Assembly (NCBI GenBank): GCA_945948915.1
Contig: CAMFCQ010000025.1
Span: 1 to 32,131, forward strand
Source of the DNA: an uncultured Clostridia bacterium
Lineage (GTDB): Bacteria; Bacillota; Clostridia; Christensenellales; Aristaeellaceae
Reading direction: 5' to 3'
DNA: 32,131 bases
In this document: piece by piece, positions 1-8,262 of the stretch
Numbering within the stretch: position 1 is the first letter of the stretch
Layout: the number at the start of each line of letters is the position of its first letter
Notes under the pieces: generated by a model
The model's database searches: none
What the model was told of the DNA's origin: nothing
The model's input: the letters and a program-made list of their open reading frames with translations, nothing else
Translations under genes and position numbers: made by a program

Positions 1-104
1 AGCGAAAAATCTGATGCACTCTATTAGGCATTTTAACTGCGAATTAGTATGATTTCTTCTTCATGGTCTGACGGTTTCTGGGCACATGCCTGGGCGGACC
101 GGGA

Positions 105-150
105 AAACAAACGAAAAAACAAGCGGAGCGGCTAAGAAGAGGCAGCTCCG
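105..150 (-). terminator. Intrinsic terminator of the minus-strand GH51 operon
   Basis: Arms CGGAGC (124-129) and GCTCCG (145-150) form a hairpin. Read on the minus strand it is followed by a T-rich run (complement of the A-rich 105-122). It lies about 20 bases past the GH51 stop codon, so it is the natural end of the minus-strand operon. Nothing else recognisable is present in 1-104. Confidence 0.65.
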
Positions 151-171
151 TTTTATGCGCCCCAAAGGCTG

Positions 172-1653
172 TCAGGGCATCATCTGCAGCACGATGACGC
201 TGTGCGGCGCAAGCTGAACCGGCCCGGAAAGCGGCTGCTCTCCCTGCTCGACGTGCACCCGGTCGGGACAGTCAAAGTCATTGGCGCTGTCGGCATCCGG
301 CGAAACAAGAGAGAAGCGGTGCGCGCAGGCGTAGGGCAGTGCGGTGTGCAGCTGCACGGACACGGCCCGCTCGGGATCCTTGTTGATGAGGCTGACGGTC
401 AGCACGCCGTCCTCGCGCAGGGCGGCGACCGCGTCCAGGGCGGCGACCGGGACGCCGTCCGCATCGACCGTCGCCATATCCTGCGCATAGCTGTCCACCA
501 GATGCGTGCCCATCCGGTTGCGCAGCAGATCGAACACAAAGTACGCCGGGCGCAGCACAAGACCCGTATCGCTAACGCCGATCAGGCCGCGGCCGCACAC
601 GGTCGGCGAGAAGTTGGCCAGCGTGACCATATCGCCGTGGCGCATGCACAGATGCAGGAAGGACGCGGCGAAGACGGCGTCCGCCATGGTGTACTGCGTG
701 TTGATCTCGTTGAGGGCACGCATGGCCGCGGCGTGGTCGTGGTCGGGATCCAGACGGGAGAAATCCGCAATGCCCGGGTGATACCAGCCGCGCAGATTCC
801 ACTCGTCAAAGGCGATCCTGACGCGATGCTCCAATCCCAGGGCGCAGAGCAGGCCGCGGACGGCGACGATGCTCTGCTCAAAGCGCGCGGGGGCCTGGAG
901 GGATTTCCGGTAGCCGCTCAGCACGTTGGTCTCCCAGGCCTCGTCGAAGTAGCCGTGGATGCTGATGTAGTCGATCAGATCGCCCGCGCTGCGCAGCAGG
1001 GCCAGATTCCAGTCAACGTCCGGCACGGCGGCGGCCAGAATTTTGATGCCGGGGTCCACGCGGCGCATCATCTTGGCGCTCTCGCGGACGAACGGACCCC
1101 ATTGCTGTGCGGTCTTCGCGCCGATCTCGCCGCCGGTGTAGTTCTCGTTGCCGATGGACCAGTACCGCACGGAGAACGGCTGCGCGTGTCCGTTGGCGAT
1201 GCGAAGCCTGGCCCAGCGGCCCCGGCGGGGCTCATTGCAGTATTCCACCCAGTCGGACATCTCCTCCGGCGTGCCGGTGCCCGCGTTGGTGCACAGGTAC
1301 GGCTCGGCGCCGATCTTTTGGCAGAAGCGCATGAACTCGTCGGTGCCGAACGCGTTGCTCTCCTCGACGCACCAGGCCTTGTCAAACGATGGAAGCCTGT
1401 CAGGTCCCACGCCGTCCTTCCAGTGATAGGCGGAGACAAAGCAGCCGCCGGGCCAGCGCACCACCGGGATGCGCAGACGCCTGAGCGCGGCGATCACATC
1501 GCTCCTGAAGCCGTCCGCGTCGCTGAGCGGGTGGCTGGGGTCGTAGATGCCGCCGTAGACCTGGCGGCCGAAGTGCTCGATGAACTGTCCGTAGATCATG
1601 GGATCGACGTCGTGCAGGGCACGCCGCTCATCGATGCGCAGCGTGATGGTCAT
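172..1653 (-). CDS. GH51 alpha-L-arabinofuranosidase (cytoplasmic)
   Basis: Predicted to release terminal alpha-L-arabinofuranosyl residues from imported arabino-oligosaccharides, for example from pectin side chains. The 493-residue product has the GH51 signatures: WPGGCF (about 67-72), WSIGNEN with the acid/base Glu170, and AFDEWN with the nucleophile Glu284. There is no signal peptide, as is normal for intracellular GH51 enzymes, and the length is typical. Two ATG codons lie 6 bases apart. The second (1653) is 7 bases after AGGAGG, whereas the first (1659) is only 1 base away, so 1653 is chosen; the open frame further upstream overlaps the permease gene and is not real coding. It is the last gene of the minus-strand operon after a binding protein and two permeases, separated from them by an attenuator-like hairpin. 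Family assignment is firm; natural substrate is inferred. Confidence 0.93.
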   Translation of the reverse strand: MTITLRIDERRALHDVDPMIYGQFIEHFGRQVYGGIYDPSHPLSDADGFRSDVIAALRRLRIPVVRWPGGCFVSAYHWKDGVGPDRLPSFDKAWCVEESNAFGTDEFMRFCQKIGAEPYLCTNAGTGTPEEMSDWVEYCNEPRRGRWARLRIANGHAQPFSVRYWSIGNENYTGGEIGAKTAQQWGPFVRESAKMMRRVDPGIKILAAAVPDVDWNLALLRSAGDLIDYISIHGYFDEAWETNVLSGYRKSLQAPARFEQSIVAVRGLLCALGLEHRVRIAFDEWNLRGWYHPGIADFSRLDPDHDHAAAMRALNEINTQYTMADAVFAASFLHLCMRHGDMVTLANFSPTVCGRGLIGVSDTGLVLRPAYFVFDLLRNRMGTHLVDSYAQDMATVDADGVPVAALDAVAALREDGVLTVSLINKDPERAVSVQLHTALPYACAHRFSLVSPDADSANDFDCPDRVHVEQGEQPLSGPVQLAPHSVIVLQMMP

Positions 1654-1685
1654 GGTCATTCCTCCTGATCGTTCTGCTGACAGGC

Positions 1686-1712
1686 AAAAAGCCGGCGGAA
1701 GTCTCCGCCGGC
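1686..1712 (-). terminator. Attenuator-type hairpin between permease and GH51 gene
   Basis: A perfect 9-bp stem (1691-1699 with 1704-1712) closes on a 4-base loop and is followed on the minus strand by TTTTT (1686-1690). It sits between the second permease and the GH51 gene, so it should reduce but not abolish readthrough into the glycosidase. Confidence 0.75.
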
Positions 1713-1721
1713 GAGATTGGG

Positions 1722-2555
1722 TTAGCCCTTGACAGCGCCGGCCGTCAGGCCCTTGATGATGTGCTTCTGCATGAAGCAGTAGAAGATGAAGATGGGGAAG
1801 ATCGTCACGACGGAGAGCGTCATGAAGATCGGCCAGTTGGTGGTGAACTGTCCCTTGGCGCGGAAGACCTCCAGAACCAGCGTCGTGTTGGTGCGGGAAT
1901 TGAGGAAGATGTTCGGCGCGATGAAGTCGTTCCAGATCCACATCGTGTTGAAGATGATGGAGGTCGTGGTGATGGACTTCATCAGCGGGAAGATGATCTG
2001 GAAGAAGATCCTCGCAGGGCCTGCGCCGTCCACGATGGCCGCCTCGTTGAGCTCCCTGGGGATGGAGCGCATGTAGCCCACGGCCAGGAAGACCGTCAGC
2101 GCCGAGCCGTTGGCGTAGAAGGCGATCATGCCCGGCAGACTGTCCAGCAGGCGCAGCGTCTGCATGACCTCAAACAGAGACAGCAGGATGGCCTGGAAGG
2201 GCACCAGGAACCCCAGCATCAGGTAGACGAGCATGGCGTTGTTGAATTTGTTGGGGTTGAACGCGATGGGATAGGCCGCCATTTCGCCGATGACCACGAT
2301 CAGCAGCACCGAGCACAGGGTCAGGGTGAACGTGTTGCGGAACGCCTGGAGAATCGGCGTCTTCTCAAAGACCTCGACGTAGTTGCCCAGGTACAGCGAG
2401 GTCGGGAAGGCAGTGGGATTGTAGGAGACCTCGCGCAGCGTCTTGAACGTGCTGATGACCAGGAAATAGAACGGATAGAGGAAGACGGCGCAGACGGGCA
2501 GGATGAACAGGTCGGAGAGCGAGAAATTGTCCCTCAGCAGCTTCCTGAGCTTCAT
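1722..2555 (-). CDS. Carbohydrate ABC importer permease, MalG/AraQ type
   Basis: Inner-membrane half of a CUT1-family sugar importer. The 277-residue protein has about six hydrophobic segments, beginning with one at about residues 15-37. It carries the permease EAA loop near residues 190-210 (ELNEAAIVDGAG followed by a hydrophobic stretch), which docks the ATPase. Its ATG overlaps the stop codon of the upstream permease, showing tight translational coupling. With the permease at 2555-3442 and the binding protein at 3540-4763 it forms an importer. No ATPase gene is in the window. The substrate is not readable from the permease; the downstream GH51 suggests arabinose-containing oligosaccharides. 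Confidence 0.93.
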   Translation of the reverse strand: MKLRKLLRDNFSLSDLFILPVCAVFLYPFYFLVISTFKTLREVSYNPTAFPTSLYLGNYVEVFEKTPILQAFRNTFTLTLCSVLLIVVIGEMAAYPIAFNPNKFNNAMLVYLMLGFLVPFQAILLSLFEVMQTLRLLDSLPGMIAFYANGSALTVFLAVGYMRSIPRELNEAAIVDGAGPARIFFQIIFPLMKSITTTSIIFNTMWIWNDFIAPNIFLNSRTNTTLVLEVFRAKGQFTTNWPIFMTLSVVTIFPIFIFYCFMQKHIIKGLTAGAVKG

Positions 2556-3442
2556 CAGGCGTCCACCTCCCTCTTGCTCATCGTCGTGTACTGGATGACG
2601 GCAATGATCATGACCAGCAGGATGAAGATCGCGGCCAGCGCCGTGGATACGCCGTACTGGCGCTCGGAAATGCCGCGCTGGATGATGATCTGCGTGACGG
2701 TGTAGTTGGAATAGCCCGGGCCGCCCTTGGTCAGCGCGTAGGGCAGGTCGTAGACCTTCAGGCCGTTGGTCAGCAGCAGGAGCGTGTTGACCGTCAGCGC
2801 GGGGGCCAGCAGCGGGATGGTGATGAAGCGGAACTGGTCAAAGCGCGTCGCGCCGTCGATGGCTGCCGCCTCGTAATAGGTGGGATCGATCGCCTGCAGG
2901 TAGGCGATGTTGACCATCGTGTGCCAGCCGGTGTTGGCCCAGACGGCGACGGCGATGATGGAGAACTTGGCGATCCAGCCGCCGGAGGTGAAGCCGATGG
3001 GCTTGATGCCAAAGAGCGAGCCGAGGATGGAATTGAGCGCGCCGGTTTTCAGCGGCGAGAGGATATAGCTCCAGATATAGCCCAGCAGCAGCGCGCTGAC
3101 GACGGAGGGAAAGAAGAAGATGGCGCGCTCCAGGGTCTTCACGCGCTGGTTTTTGTCCAGGCAGACGGCCAGCGGCACGGAAATCACGTTGATCAGCAGG
3201 ACGACGAAGAACGTGTAGAACAGGGTGTTGAACAGCGCCTGCTTCATCACGTCGTCGCGGAAGACGGCGAAATAATTCCTGAGGCCAACGAAGTTGTAGG
3301 TGTGCAGCACGCCGTCGAAGTCGGTGAAGCTGTACACGAGCGTTTTCAGCAGCGGAATGACCGTGAATGCCGTAAACGCGAGGATCGCCGGAAGCAGGAA
3401 AACCTCATACTGCATCTGGCGGAGGATGCGTCCTTTTTTCAT
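2555..3442 (-). CDS. Carbohydrate ABC importer permease, MalF/UgpA type
   Basis: Partner permease of the MalG-type protein next to it. The 295-residue product has a first transmembrane segment at about residues 15-38, several more hydrophobic spans, and an EAA loop reading YYEAAAIDGATRFDQF in the second half. The family normally forms a heterodimer with the MalG-type subunit and receives sugar from the extracytoplasmic binding protein. The gene starts about 100 bases after the binding-protein stop, with a strong hairpin in between. Its last base is shared with the first base of the next permease gene. Confidence 0.93.
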   Translation of the reverse strand: MKKGRILRQMQYEVFLLPAILAFTAFTVIPLLKTLVYSFTDFDGVLHTYNFVGLRNYFAVFRDDVMKQALFNTLFYTFFVVLLINVISVPLAVCLDKNQRVKTLERAIFFFPSVVSALLLGYIWSYILSPLKTGALNSILGSLFGIKPIGFTSGGWIAKFSIIAVAVWANTGWHTMVNIAYLQAIDPTYYEAAAIDGATRFDQFRFITIPLLAPALTVNTLLLLTNGLKVYDLPYALTKGGPGYSNYTVTQIIIQRGISERQYGVSTALAAIFILLVMIIAVIQYTTMSKREVDA

Positions 3443-3493
3443 CGAGCCTTCACTCCCGTTTGGTAAGATTGCGGCCGCTGCCGGCGGCGTGAG

Positions 3494-3525
3494 AAAAGCT
3501 GAGGGGCGGAAGTCCGCCCCTCAGC
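3494..3525 (-). terminator. Hairpin after the binding-protein gene (partial terminator)
   Basis: Perfect inverted repeat GCTGAGGGGCGGA / TCCGCCCCTCAGC (3498-3510 and 3513-3525), giving a 12-bp stem with a 4-base loop, followed by TTTT on the minus strand. Such hairpins after binding-protein genes commonly stabilise that transcript and keep permease expression lower. Confidence 0.75.
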
Positions 3526-3539
3526 CACAGGTGATGCGA

Positions 3540-4763
3540 TTACTGGGCGGAAACCTCGGCGAGCTTCGCGTCCAGACGCGCGGCAGCCTCCTGCGGGGTG
3601 CAGGCGCCGACCAGCACGTCCTGAATGCCGGCCAGGAAGGTCAGGCGCAGGGACTCGGTGTAGGAAATCCATTCGCTCATCGGGATGTGGAACTCGCCGG
3701 CCTGCACGGCGGCGACGGCGTCCACGACCTCCTTGCGCAGCTCAGGCGTGAAGCCCTTGGCCACGGTGAAGCCGCCGTACGCGCCGTACTGAGCCTCCAG
3801 GCCCTCCGGAGAGACGCAGTACTCGATGAACGCCTTGGCCACCTCGGGGTTCTTGGCGTTGGCGTTGACACAGGGGCCGACGTTGATGCAGCCGCAGTAG
3901 TAGACATGCTCGGTGCCCGGGATGCCCATGACCTCGTAGTTGAGCTCCGGGTTGATCTGATCGATGGTGCCGCAGTTCCAGGAGCCGGAAATGATCATGG
4001 CGACCTGCTCGGTGGCGAACTGAACGACGACGTCATCGCCGGAGATGCCGACCATGTCCGCGTTCAGGTAGCCCTTGTCCACGAGCTCCTTGAGCATTTC
4101 ATAGGGCTTGGTCCAGCCGTCCACGAACTTCGCTTCGCCGGCGAACACCTTCGCGGTGAAGTCCGGATCCTTGCTCAGCGTCTCGGCGCCGAACAGCGGG
4201 GCCACGAAGTTGACGGCGGCGTCCTGACAGTTGTCCAGCAGCGGCACATAGCCGTTGTCCTGCAGGGTCTGGCAGACGGTGAGGAACTCGTCCCAGGTCT
4301 TCGGCTCCTCGGTGATGCCGCAGGCCGCGAAGATGTCCTTGTTGTAGAACAGGCCGCCGACCCAGCAGTCCACCGCGGCGCAGTTGGGATACATGGACTT
4401 GACGGCGTCCGGGATGGTGCCGTCCTGCATGTAGCTCTCACCGGAGAGATCCATGCAGTAGCCGCCGACGGTCAGCGCCTCGCGGTTCTCCAGCGCCATG
4501 TAGAAGACGTCGGGCGCGGTGCCGGTGTACAGCAGCGTGGAGAGCTTTTCCACGTAGTCCGCCACGGGCGGCGCGTAGGTGTAGTCAACGGTCACGTTCG
4601 GGTACTTGGCCTTGAAGCCCTCGATGACCGGGGCGCTCAGGGTCTCGTTGTACCAGGAGAGGATGGACAGCGTGCCGCTCAGGCTGCTGTCTGCCGCCAG
4701 GGCGCCGGCGCTCACGGTGAGCAGAACCGTCATGGCCAGGAGCAGAGCAAGGATTTTCTTCAC
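3540..4763 (-). CDS. Sugar ABC importer substrate-binding protein (family 1)
   Basis: Captures the oligosaccharide outside the membrane and delivers it to the two adjacent permeases. The 407-residue protein starts with a basic N-terminus, a hydrophobic core and an AGALA-ADSS signal-peptidase I type site (about residues 17-27), then the usual family-1 binding-protein body (TLSILSWYNE, then PDVFYMALEN). No lipobox cysteine is present, which is odd for a Gram-positive binding protein. Translation probably starts at GTG 4763, 8 bases after AGGAGG. The upstream ATG at 4808 overlaps the predicted -10 box and would add 15 unrelated residues ahead of the signal peptide. First gene of its operon, divergent from the sensor kinase. 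Confidence 0.92.
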   Translation of the reverse strand: MKKILALLLAMTVLLTVSAGALAADSSLSGTLSILSWYNETLSAPVIEGFKAKYPNVTVDYTYAPPVADYVEKLSTLLYTGTAPDVFYMALENREALTVGGYCMDLSGESYMQDGTIPDAVKSMYPNCAAVDCWVGGLFYNKDIFAACGITEEPKTWDEFLTVCQTLQDNGYVPLLDNCQDAAVNFVAPLFGAETLSKDPDFTAKVFAGEAKFVDGWTKPYEMLKELVDKGYLNADMVGISGDDVVVQFATEQVAMIISGSWNCGTIDQINPELNYEVMGIPGTEHVYYCGCINVGPCVNANAKNPEVAKAFIEYCVSPEGLEAQYGAYGGFTVAKGFTPELRKEVVDAVAAVQAGEFHIPMSEWISYTESLRLTFLAGIQDVLVGACTPQEAAARLDAKLAEVSAQ

Positions 4764-4806
4764 GATACAGACCTCCTTTTGTCGTTCGGGGGGATTTGGT
4801 GCATCC

Positions 4807-4835
4807 ATTATATGACAAAAACCATGTGCGAAAAA
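4807..4835 (-). promoter_or_regulatory. Predicted promoter of the module A transporter operon
   Basis: A perfect TATAAT on the minus strand (complement of 4807-4812) lies about 45 bases before the binding-protein GTG. The -35 position is poor (TTTTTC-like), as expected for a promoter needing an activator such as the adjacent AraC-type regulator. The surrounding 4813-4900 is AT-rich. Confidence 0.5.
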
Positions 4836-4886
4836 TATAATATATTGCTTAAAACTTGTAATATCGCGCCATTGTTTGCACTAAAC

Positions 4887-4915
4887 TTGCCAACTTTTGC
4901 GGGAACGTTTATAAT
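4887..4915 (+). promoter_or_regulatory. Promoter of the kinase/regulator operon (module A)
   Basis: TTGCCA (4887-4892), 17-bp spacer, TATAAT (4910-4915). It points into the sensor-kinase gene, leaving a leader of about 90 bases. It is back to back with the minus-strand transporter promoter. Confidence 0.75.
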
Positions 4916-5009
4916 GGTTGAACAAACTGCAAGGGGCGATCTGCGCTGTGCCCGCAGCGGGATTCCCGCGCAGCTGCCCGAATAAAACAGAGCTTGAGGA
5001 GGTGCGCGC

Positions 5010-6854
5010 ATGCCCGGACGCAGGACGCTGGCAGGCCGGTTTCTGCTGTTTTCCCTGGTCATCAACAGCCTGCTGCTGATCGTGCTGGGCAGCTCGCTGA
5101 CCGTTCTGTCGGGCCATGTGATGCAGGAAGAGGTAGAGGCCTCCTGCGAGCGCATGCTGCTGCAGACCAAGCGGCTGATCGACACCTATTTTTCTGACGC
5201 GCGCACGCGGCTGGTGCGCCTGGCCTCCCTGTCGGATGTCATCGTCTGCATGAACATGGAAAACCCCAGACCTGCCAGAACGCTTGCGCATGAGCGGGAG
5301 ATGGACCGCCTGCTCACCGGCGTGGACCTGTTCACACCGATTCAGGATGTGCTGATCCTGGGCAGGAACGGCTATGTGTACAACCTGCGCAACCGGCAGA
5401 ATCTCAGGAGCGACTATGACTTTACGGCGCAGGACTGGTTTGTGCAGGCCAGCGCGGCCGAAGGCGGCGTGACCATCCGGATGCTCCCGCTGCACGATCA
5501 GCGCTATTACACCCAGCGCCAGGAGCCAACCGCCTCGTGCGAGCAGACCATCTCCCTGTCCATGGCGGTGCACAATGCCGACCGGCAGACGATCGGCGCC
5601 ATCGTCTGCTGCTTTGACCTGTCGAGCCTGACCGCGCTGTTCAGAGACGCTAACAACGACCAGAGCGCCCGGCTGATGCTGCTGGATTCAGGCGGCACCG
5701 TCTGCGTGCAGAGCAGCGGCGAGGATCTGGGACAGCCGCTCGCGCTCACCGACGCGGGCAGAGCGCAGCTGCTTGCGCAGGAAAGCGGCTCCTTTGTCGA
5801 TGCCATTGGCGGCGAGGACATGCTCATCTGCTACGACTCGCTGAGCTTTTCGGACTGGAATCTGGTCTTTGCCGTGCCCATTCAATCCATCAAGGCGCAT
5901 TCCAGGCCGCTTCGTCTGGCGCTGGCGCCTGCGCTGCTCATCAGCCTGCTGCTCAACCTGATCATGGCGCTGGTGTATTCCCGCTCCGTTCGGCGGCCGG
6001 TGGCAGCGCTGCTCGATTCGCTTTCCAGCGTCGATGTCAATCAGATCGAGCCGATTCCCGTGCGCAGGGAATACCAGGAGCTTGAACGCATCAGCGAAAA
6101 ATTCAACGACCTGCTGGCGCACATCGATCAGCTGGTGCTGCGGGATTACCGCACGCGGCTGGAGCTGAGCCGCTTTGAAATGGCCGCGCTGCAGGCGCAG
6201 ATCAACCCGCACTTCCTCTTCAATACGCTGCAGCTTTTGCAGACGGAAATCCTCTACGGCAATACGGAAAAATCCAACCGGATCATCATCACGCTCAGTC
6301 AGATGATGCGCTACTGCATGACCAACGGCGAGGCTGCCGTGCCCGTCGCGCAGGAGATGGAATACCTTGAAAAGTACCTGATGCTCTTTGACAGCAAGTA
6401 CGAGGGGCGGCTGCGCACGCAGATCGACATGGATCCGCGCGCCGCGCAGATGTTGATGCCCAAGCTGCTGGTGCAGCCGGTGGTGGAAAACGCCATCCGC
6501 CATACGGCGGACTGCGCCGCGGGCGACTGCCAGATCAGCGTCTCCGTGCAGCTTGCGGACGATCTGCTGATCATCGCCGTGGAGGACGACGGCAGCGGCA
6601 TCGGGCCGGAGCAGCTTGAACAGATCCGGCAGGGGCTGGAGCGAAGGATCGACTGGAAGAAGCGCAGCATCGGGCTGGCCAACGTGCATCAGCGCATCCG
6701 CACGATCTACGGCCCGCAGTATGGATTGTCCATCGATTCCGGCCCGGACGGCACGGTGGTGCTGCTCCGGTTCCCGGCACAGAAGGAGAACTTGCCGGAG
6801 GACGCCCAAAGCGGGGAAGGAGGGAAGCGCCATGAAGCTGCTGGTGGTCGATGA
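5010..6854 (+). CDS. Sensor histidine kinase, PF06580 (LytS/YesM-like) type
   Basis: Membrane sensor expected to detect a sugar ligand or a loaded binding protein and phosphorylate the response regulator encoded next. The 614 residues contain a transmembrane helix at about 11-34, an extracytoplasmic Cache-like sensor region (about 35-300), a second helix (about 301-323), a HAMP-like linker, the kinase box QINPHFLFNTL with phospho-acceptor His401, and an ATPase domain with ENAIRH (493-498) and DDGSGIG (526-532). ATG 5010 is preceded by GAGGAGG. The 3' end overlaps the regulator gene by 23 bases, so the pair is translationally coupled. Such YesM/YesN pairs typically switch on an adjacent sugar importer, here the divergent 4763-1722 operon. 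Confidence 0.95.
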   Translation: MPGRRTLAGRFLLFSLVINSLLLIVLGSSLTVLSGHVMQEEVEASCERMLLQTKRLIDTYFSDARTRLVRLASLSDVIVCMNMENPRPARTLAHEREMDRLLTGVDLFTPIQDVLILGRNGYVYNLRNRQNLRSDYDFTAQDWFVQASAAEGGVTIRMLPLHDQRYYTQRQEPTASCEQTISLSMAVHNADRQTIGAIVCCFDLSSLTALFRDANNDQSARLMLLDSGGTVCVQSSGEDLGQPLALTDAGRAQLLAQESGSFVDAIGGEDMLICYDSLSFSDWNLVFAVPIQSIKAHSRPLRLALAPALLISLLLNLIMALVYSRSVRRPVAALLDSLSSVDVNQIEPIPVRREYQELERISEKFNDLLAHIDQLVLRDYRTRLELSRFEMAALQAQINPHFLFNTLQLLQTEILYGNTEKSNRIIITLSQMMRYCMTNGEAAVPVAQEMEYLEKYLMLFDSKYEGRLRTQIDMDPRAAQMLMPKLLVQPVVENAIRHTADCAAGDCQISVSVQLADDLLIIAVEDDGSGIGPEQLEQIRQGLERRIDWKKRSIGLANVHQRIRTIYGPQYGLSIDSGPDGTVVLLRFPAQKENLPEDAQSGEGGKRHEAAGGR

Positions 6855-8262
6855 CCAGCATTCAGTTCACATGTATCTGCAGAAGGCGCTGGATTTCTCC
6901 GCAATGGGCTTTGACGACGTGCTCCATGCGCAGAACGGCGTGCAGGCGCTGGCGCTGATTCGGGCGCAACGTCCGCAGATCATGCTGCTGGATATTCAGA
7001 TGCCGCAGATGAACGGACTGCAGCTGCTGGAGGCCCTGCGCCGCGAGGGGATTCCCTGCCCGGAGACGATCGTGCTGACCGCCTACAACGAATTCGATTA
7101 CGCCAAGCGCTGCATCGAGTTCGGCGTCAGCCGCTATGTGCTCAAGCCGATCGATCCGCAGGAGATCACGGCGCTGCTGACCGAGGCCTTTCAGACGGTT
7201 TCGGCCCGGAGAACGCAGCATTACCGCTGGATGTTCCCGCTGTGCTGCGCGCAGATGGAGACGGGCGGCGACCCGGCTCCGCTGCCGGTGGGCAGCGTGG
7301 ATCCCATGCCCTACGGCGTGGTCTGTTTGCGCGAACGGGACGCATCGCGCGCACAGGCGGCGTGCATCGAAGCGATTGCCCGCTGCGCCCGGGAGGGGAA
7401 GGTCTATCTGCTGATCGCCGTGCCCTCGCAGGAAACCTGGGAGGCGTTCATCGCCCGGCTGGCTGTGAACCTGCGAATGGAGGCTATTGCGGCAGGCGTC
7501 AGCTATCTGCATACCGTCCCCTCGGAAATGACGGCAGCGGCGGCTGAGGCCCGTGACGGGCTGAACGGGAGCTTTTACGCGCCCGATGTGCGGCAGGAAG
7601 GCAGCGTGCTCTGGAATCCGCTGCCCCTCGTGCTGCGAAACAGCTTGCAGATGATTCAGGACAGCTTTCTGCAGGAGGACGAAAACCGGATCTGCGAGCA
7701 GGCAGAGCAGGCATTCCTGCTCTTTGCGCGGGCCAATGCGGATCCTCGGGAGGTGCTCTCCGTCTGCCGCGACGTGCTCTTTCGCCTGCATGTGTCCCGC
7801 GGCGAGGCGGCGGAATACCGGGCATGGCCGGAGGACGAGGCGGCGGACTCGGCGGAGGGCCTGCAGGAGGCGTTTATCGAGGAGCTGCTGAGCTGCAGGC
7901 GACAGCTCGAGCCGGGCGTCGCCGGATCAGGCGCGGAGACTATCGGCCTGCTGCGCGCCTATATCGACGGCCATTGCGGCGAGGATCTGTCCCTGTCGGA
8001 GATGGCAGCCAAATTCTATCTCTCGCGCTATCAGATCAGCCGGCTGTTCAAGCAGGTGGTTGGGGTGAACTATCAGGATTATGTCCTCGGCGTGCGCATG
8101 AAGGAAGCCGCGCGCAGGCTGAAGTATACGGATGAGCGGCTGTATGAAATCGCGCGGGCGGTGGGCTTTGACGAGCCCAGCTATTTCAGCAACGTCTTCA
8201 AGAAGACCTACGGCTTGAGCCCGCGCGCGTACAGGCTCGCGGAGAAGGAGAAAAAGACATGA
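6832..8262 (+). CDS. Response regulator, receiver plus AraC-type DNA-binding domain (YesN-like)
   Basis: Transcriptional activator partner of the preceding kinase. The 476-residue protein begins with a receiver domain (MKLLVVDDQ; phospho-acceptor Asp54 in LLDIQMP; conserved LTAYNEFDY and YVLKPID) and ends with two AraC-family helix-turn-helix motifs (SLSEMAAKFYLSRYQISRLF, then IARAVGFDEPSYFSNVFK). A central region of about 230 residues without a recognised domain separates them. The start at 6832 is fixed by the receiver N-terminus and a GGAGGGAAG site upstream; the longer frame would overlap the kinase far more. Its TGA overlaps the ATG of the next gene in the ATGA arrangement. Confidence 0.95.
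   Translation: MKLLVVDDQHSVHMYLQKALDFSAMGFDDVLHAQNGVQALALIRAQRPQIMLLDIQMPQMNGLQLLEALRREGIPCPETIVLTAYNEFDYAKRCIEFGVSRYVLKPIDPQEITALLTEAFQTVSARRTQHYRWMFPLCCAQMETGGDPAPLPVGSVDPMPYGVVCLRERDASRAQAACIEAIARCAREGKVYLLIAVPSQETWEAFIARLAVNLRMEAIAAGVSYLHTVPSEMTAAAAEARDGLNGSFYAPDVRQEGSVLWNPLPLVLRNSLQMIQDSFLQEDENRICEQAEQAFLLFARANADPREVLSVCRDVLFRLHVSRGEAAEYRAWPEDEAADSAEGLQEAFIEELLSCRRQLEPGVAGSGAETIGLLRAYIDGHCGEDLSLSEMAAKFYLSRYQISRLFKQVVGVNYQDYVLGVRMKEAARRLKYTDERLYEIARAVGFDEPSYFSNVFKKTYGLSPRAYRLAEKEKKT

Noticed and set aside
202-1668. Long open frame on the plus strand opposite the GH51 gene
   Set aside because: Its translation is low-complexity and His/Arg/Gly-rich with no motif, a typical GC-rich antisense shadow; GH51 has all catalytic motifs.
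4898-4915. cre-like sequence GGGAACGTTTAT over the kinase promoter
   Set aside because: Only the AACGTT core matches the CcpA site; the outer TG...CA positions do not fit.
3300-4985. Plus-strand 561-codon frame opposite the binding protein
   Set aside because: Runs through both the coding antisense and the divergent promoter region; no motif.
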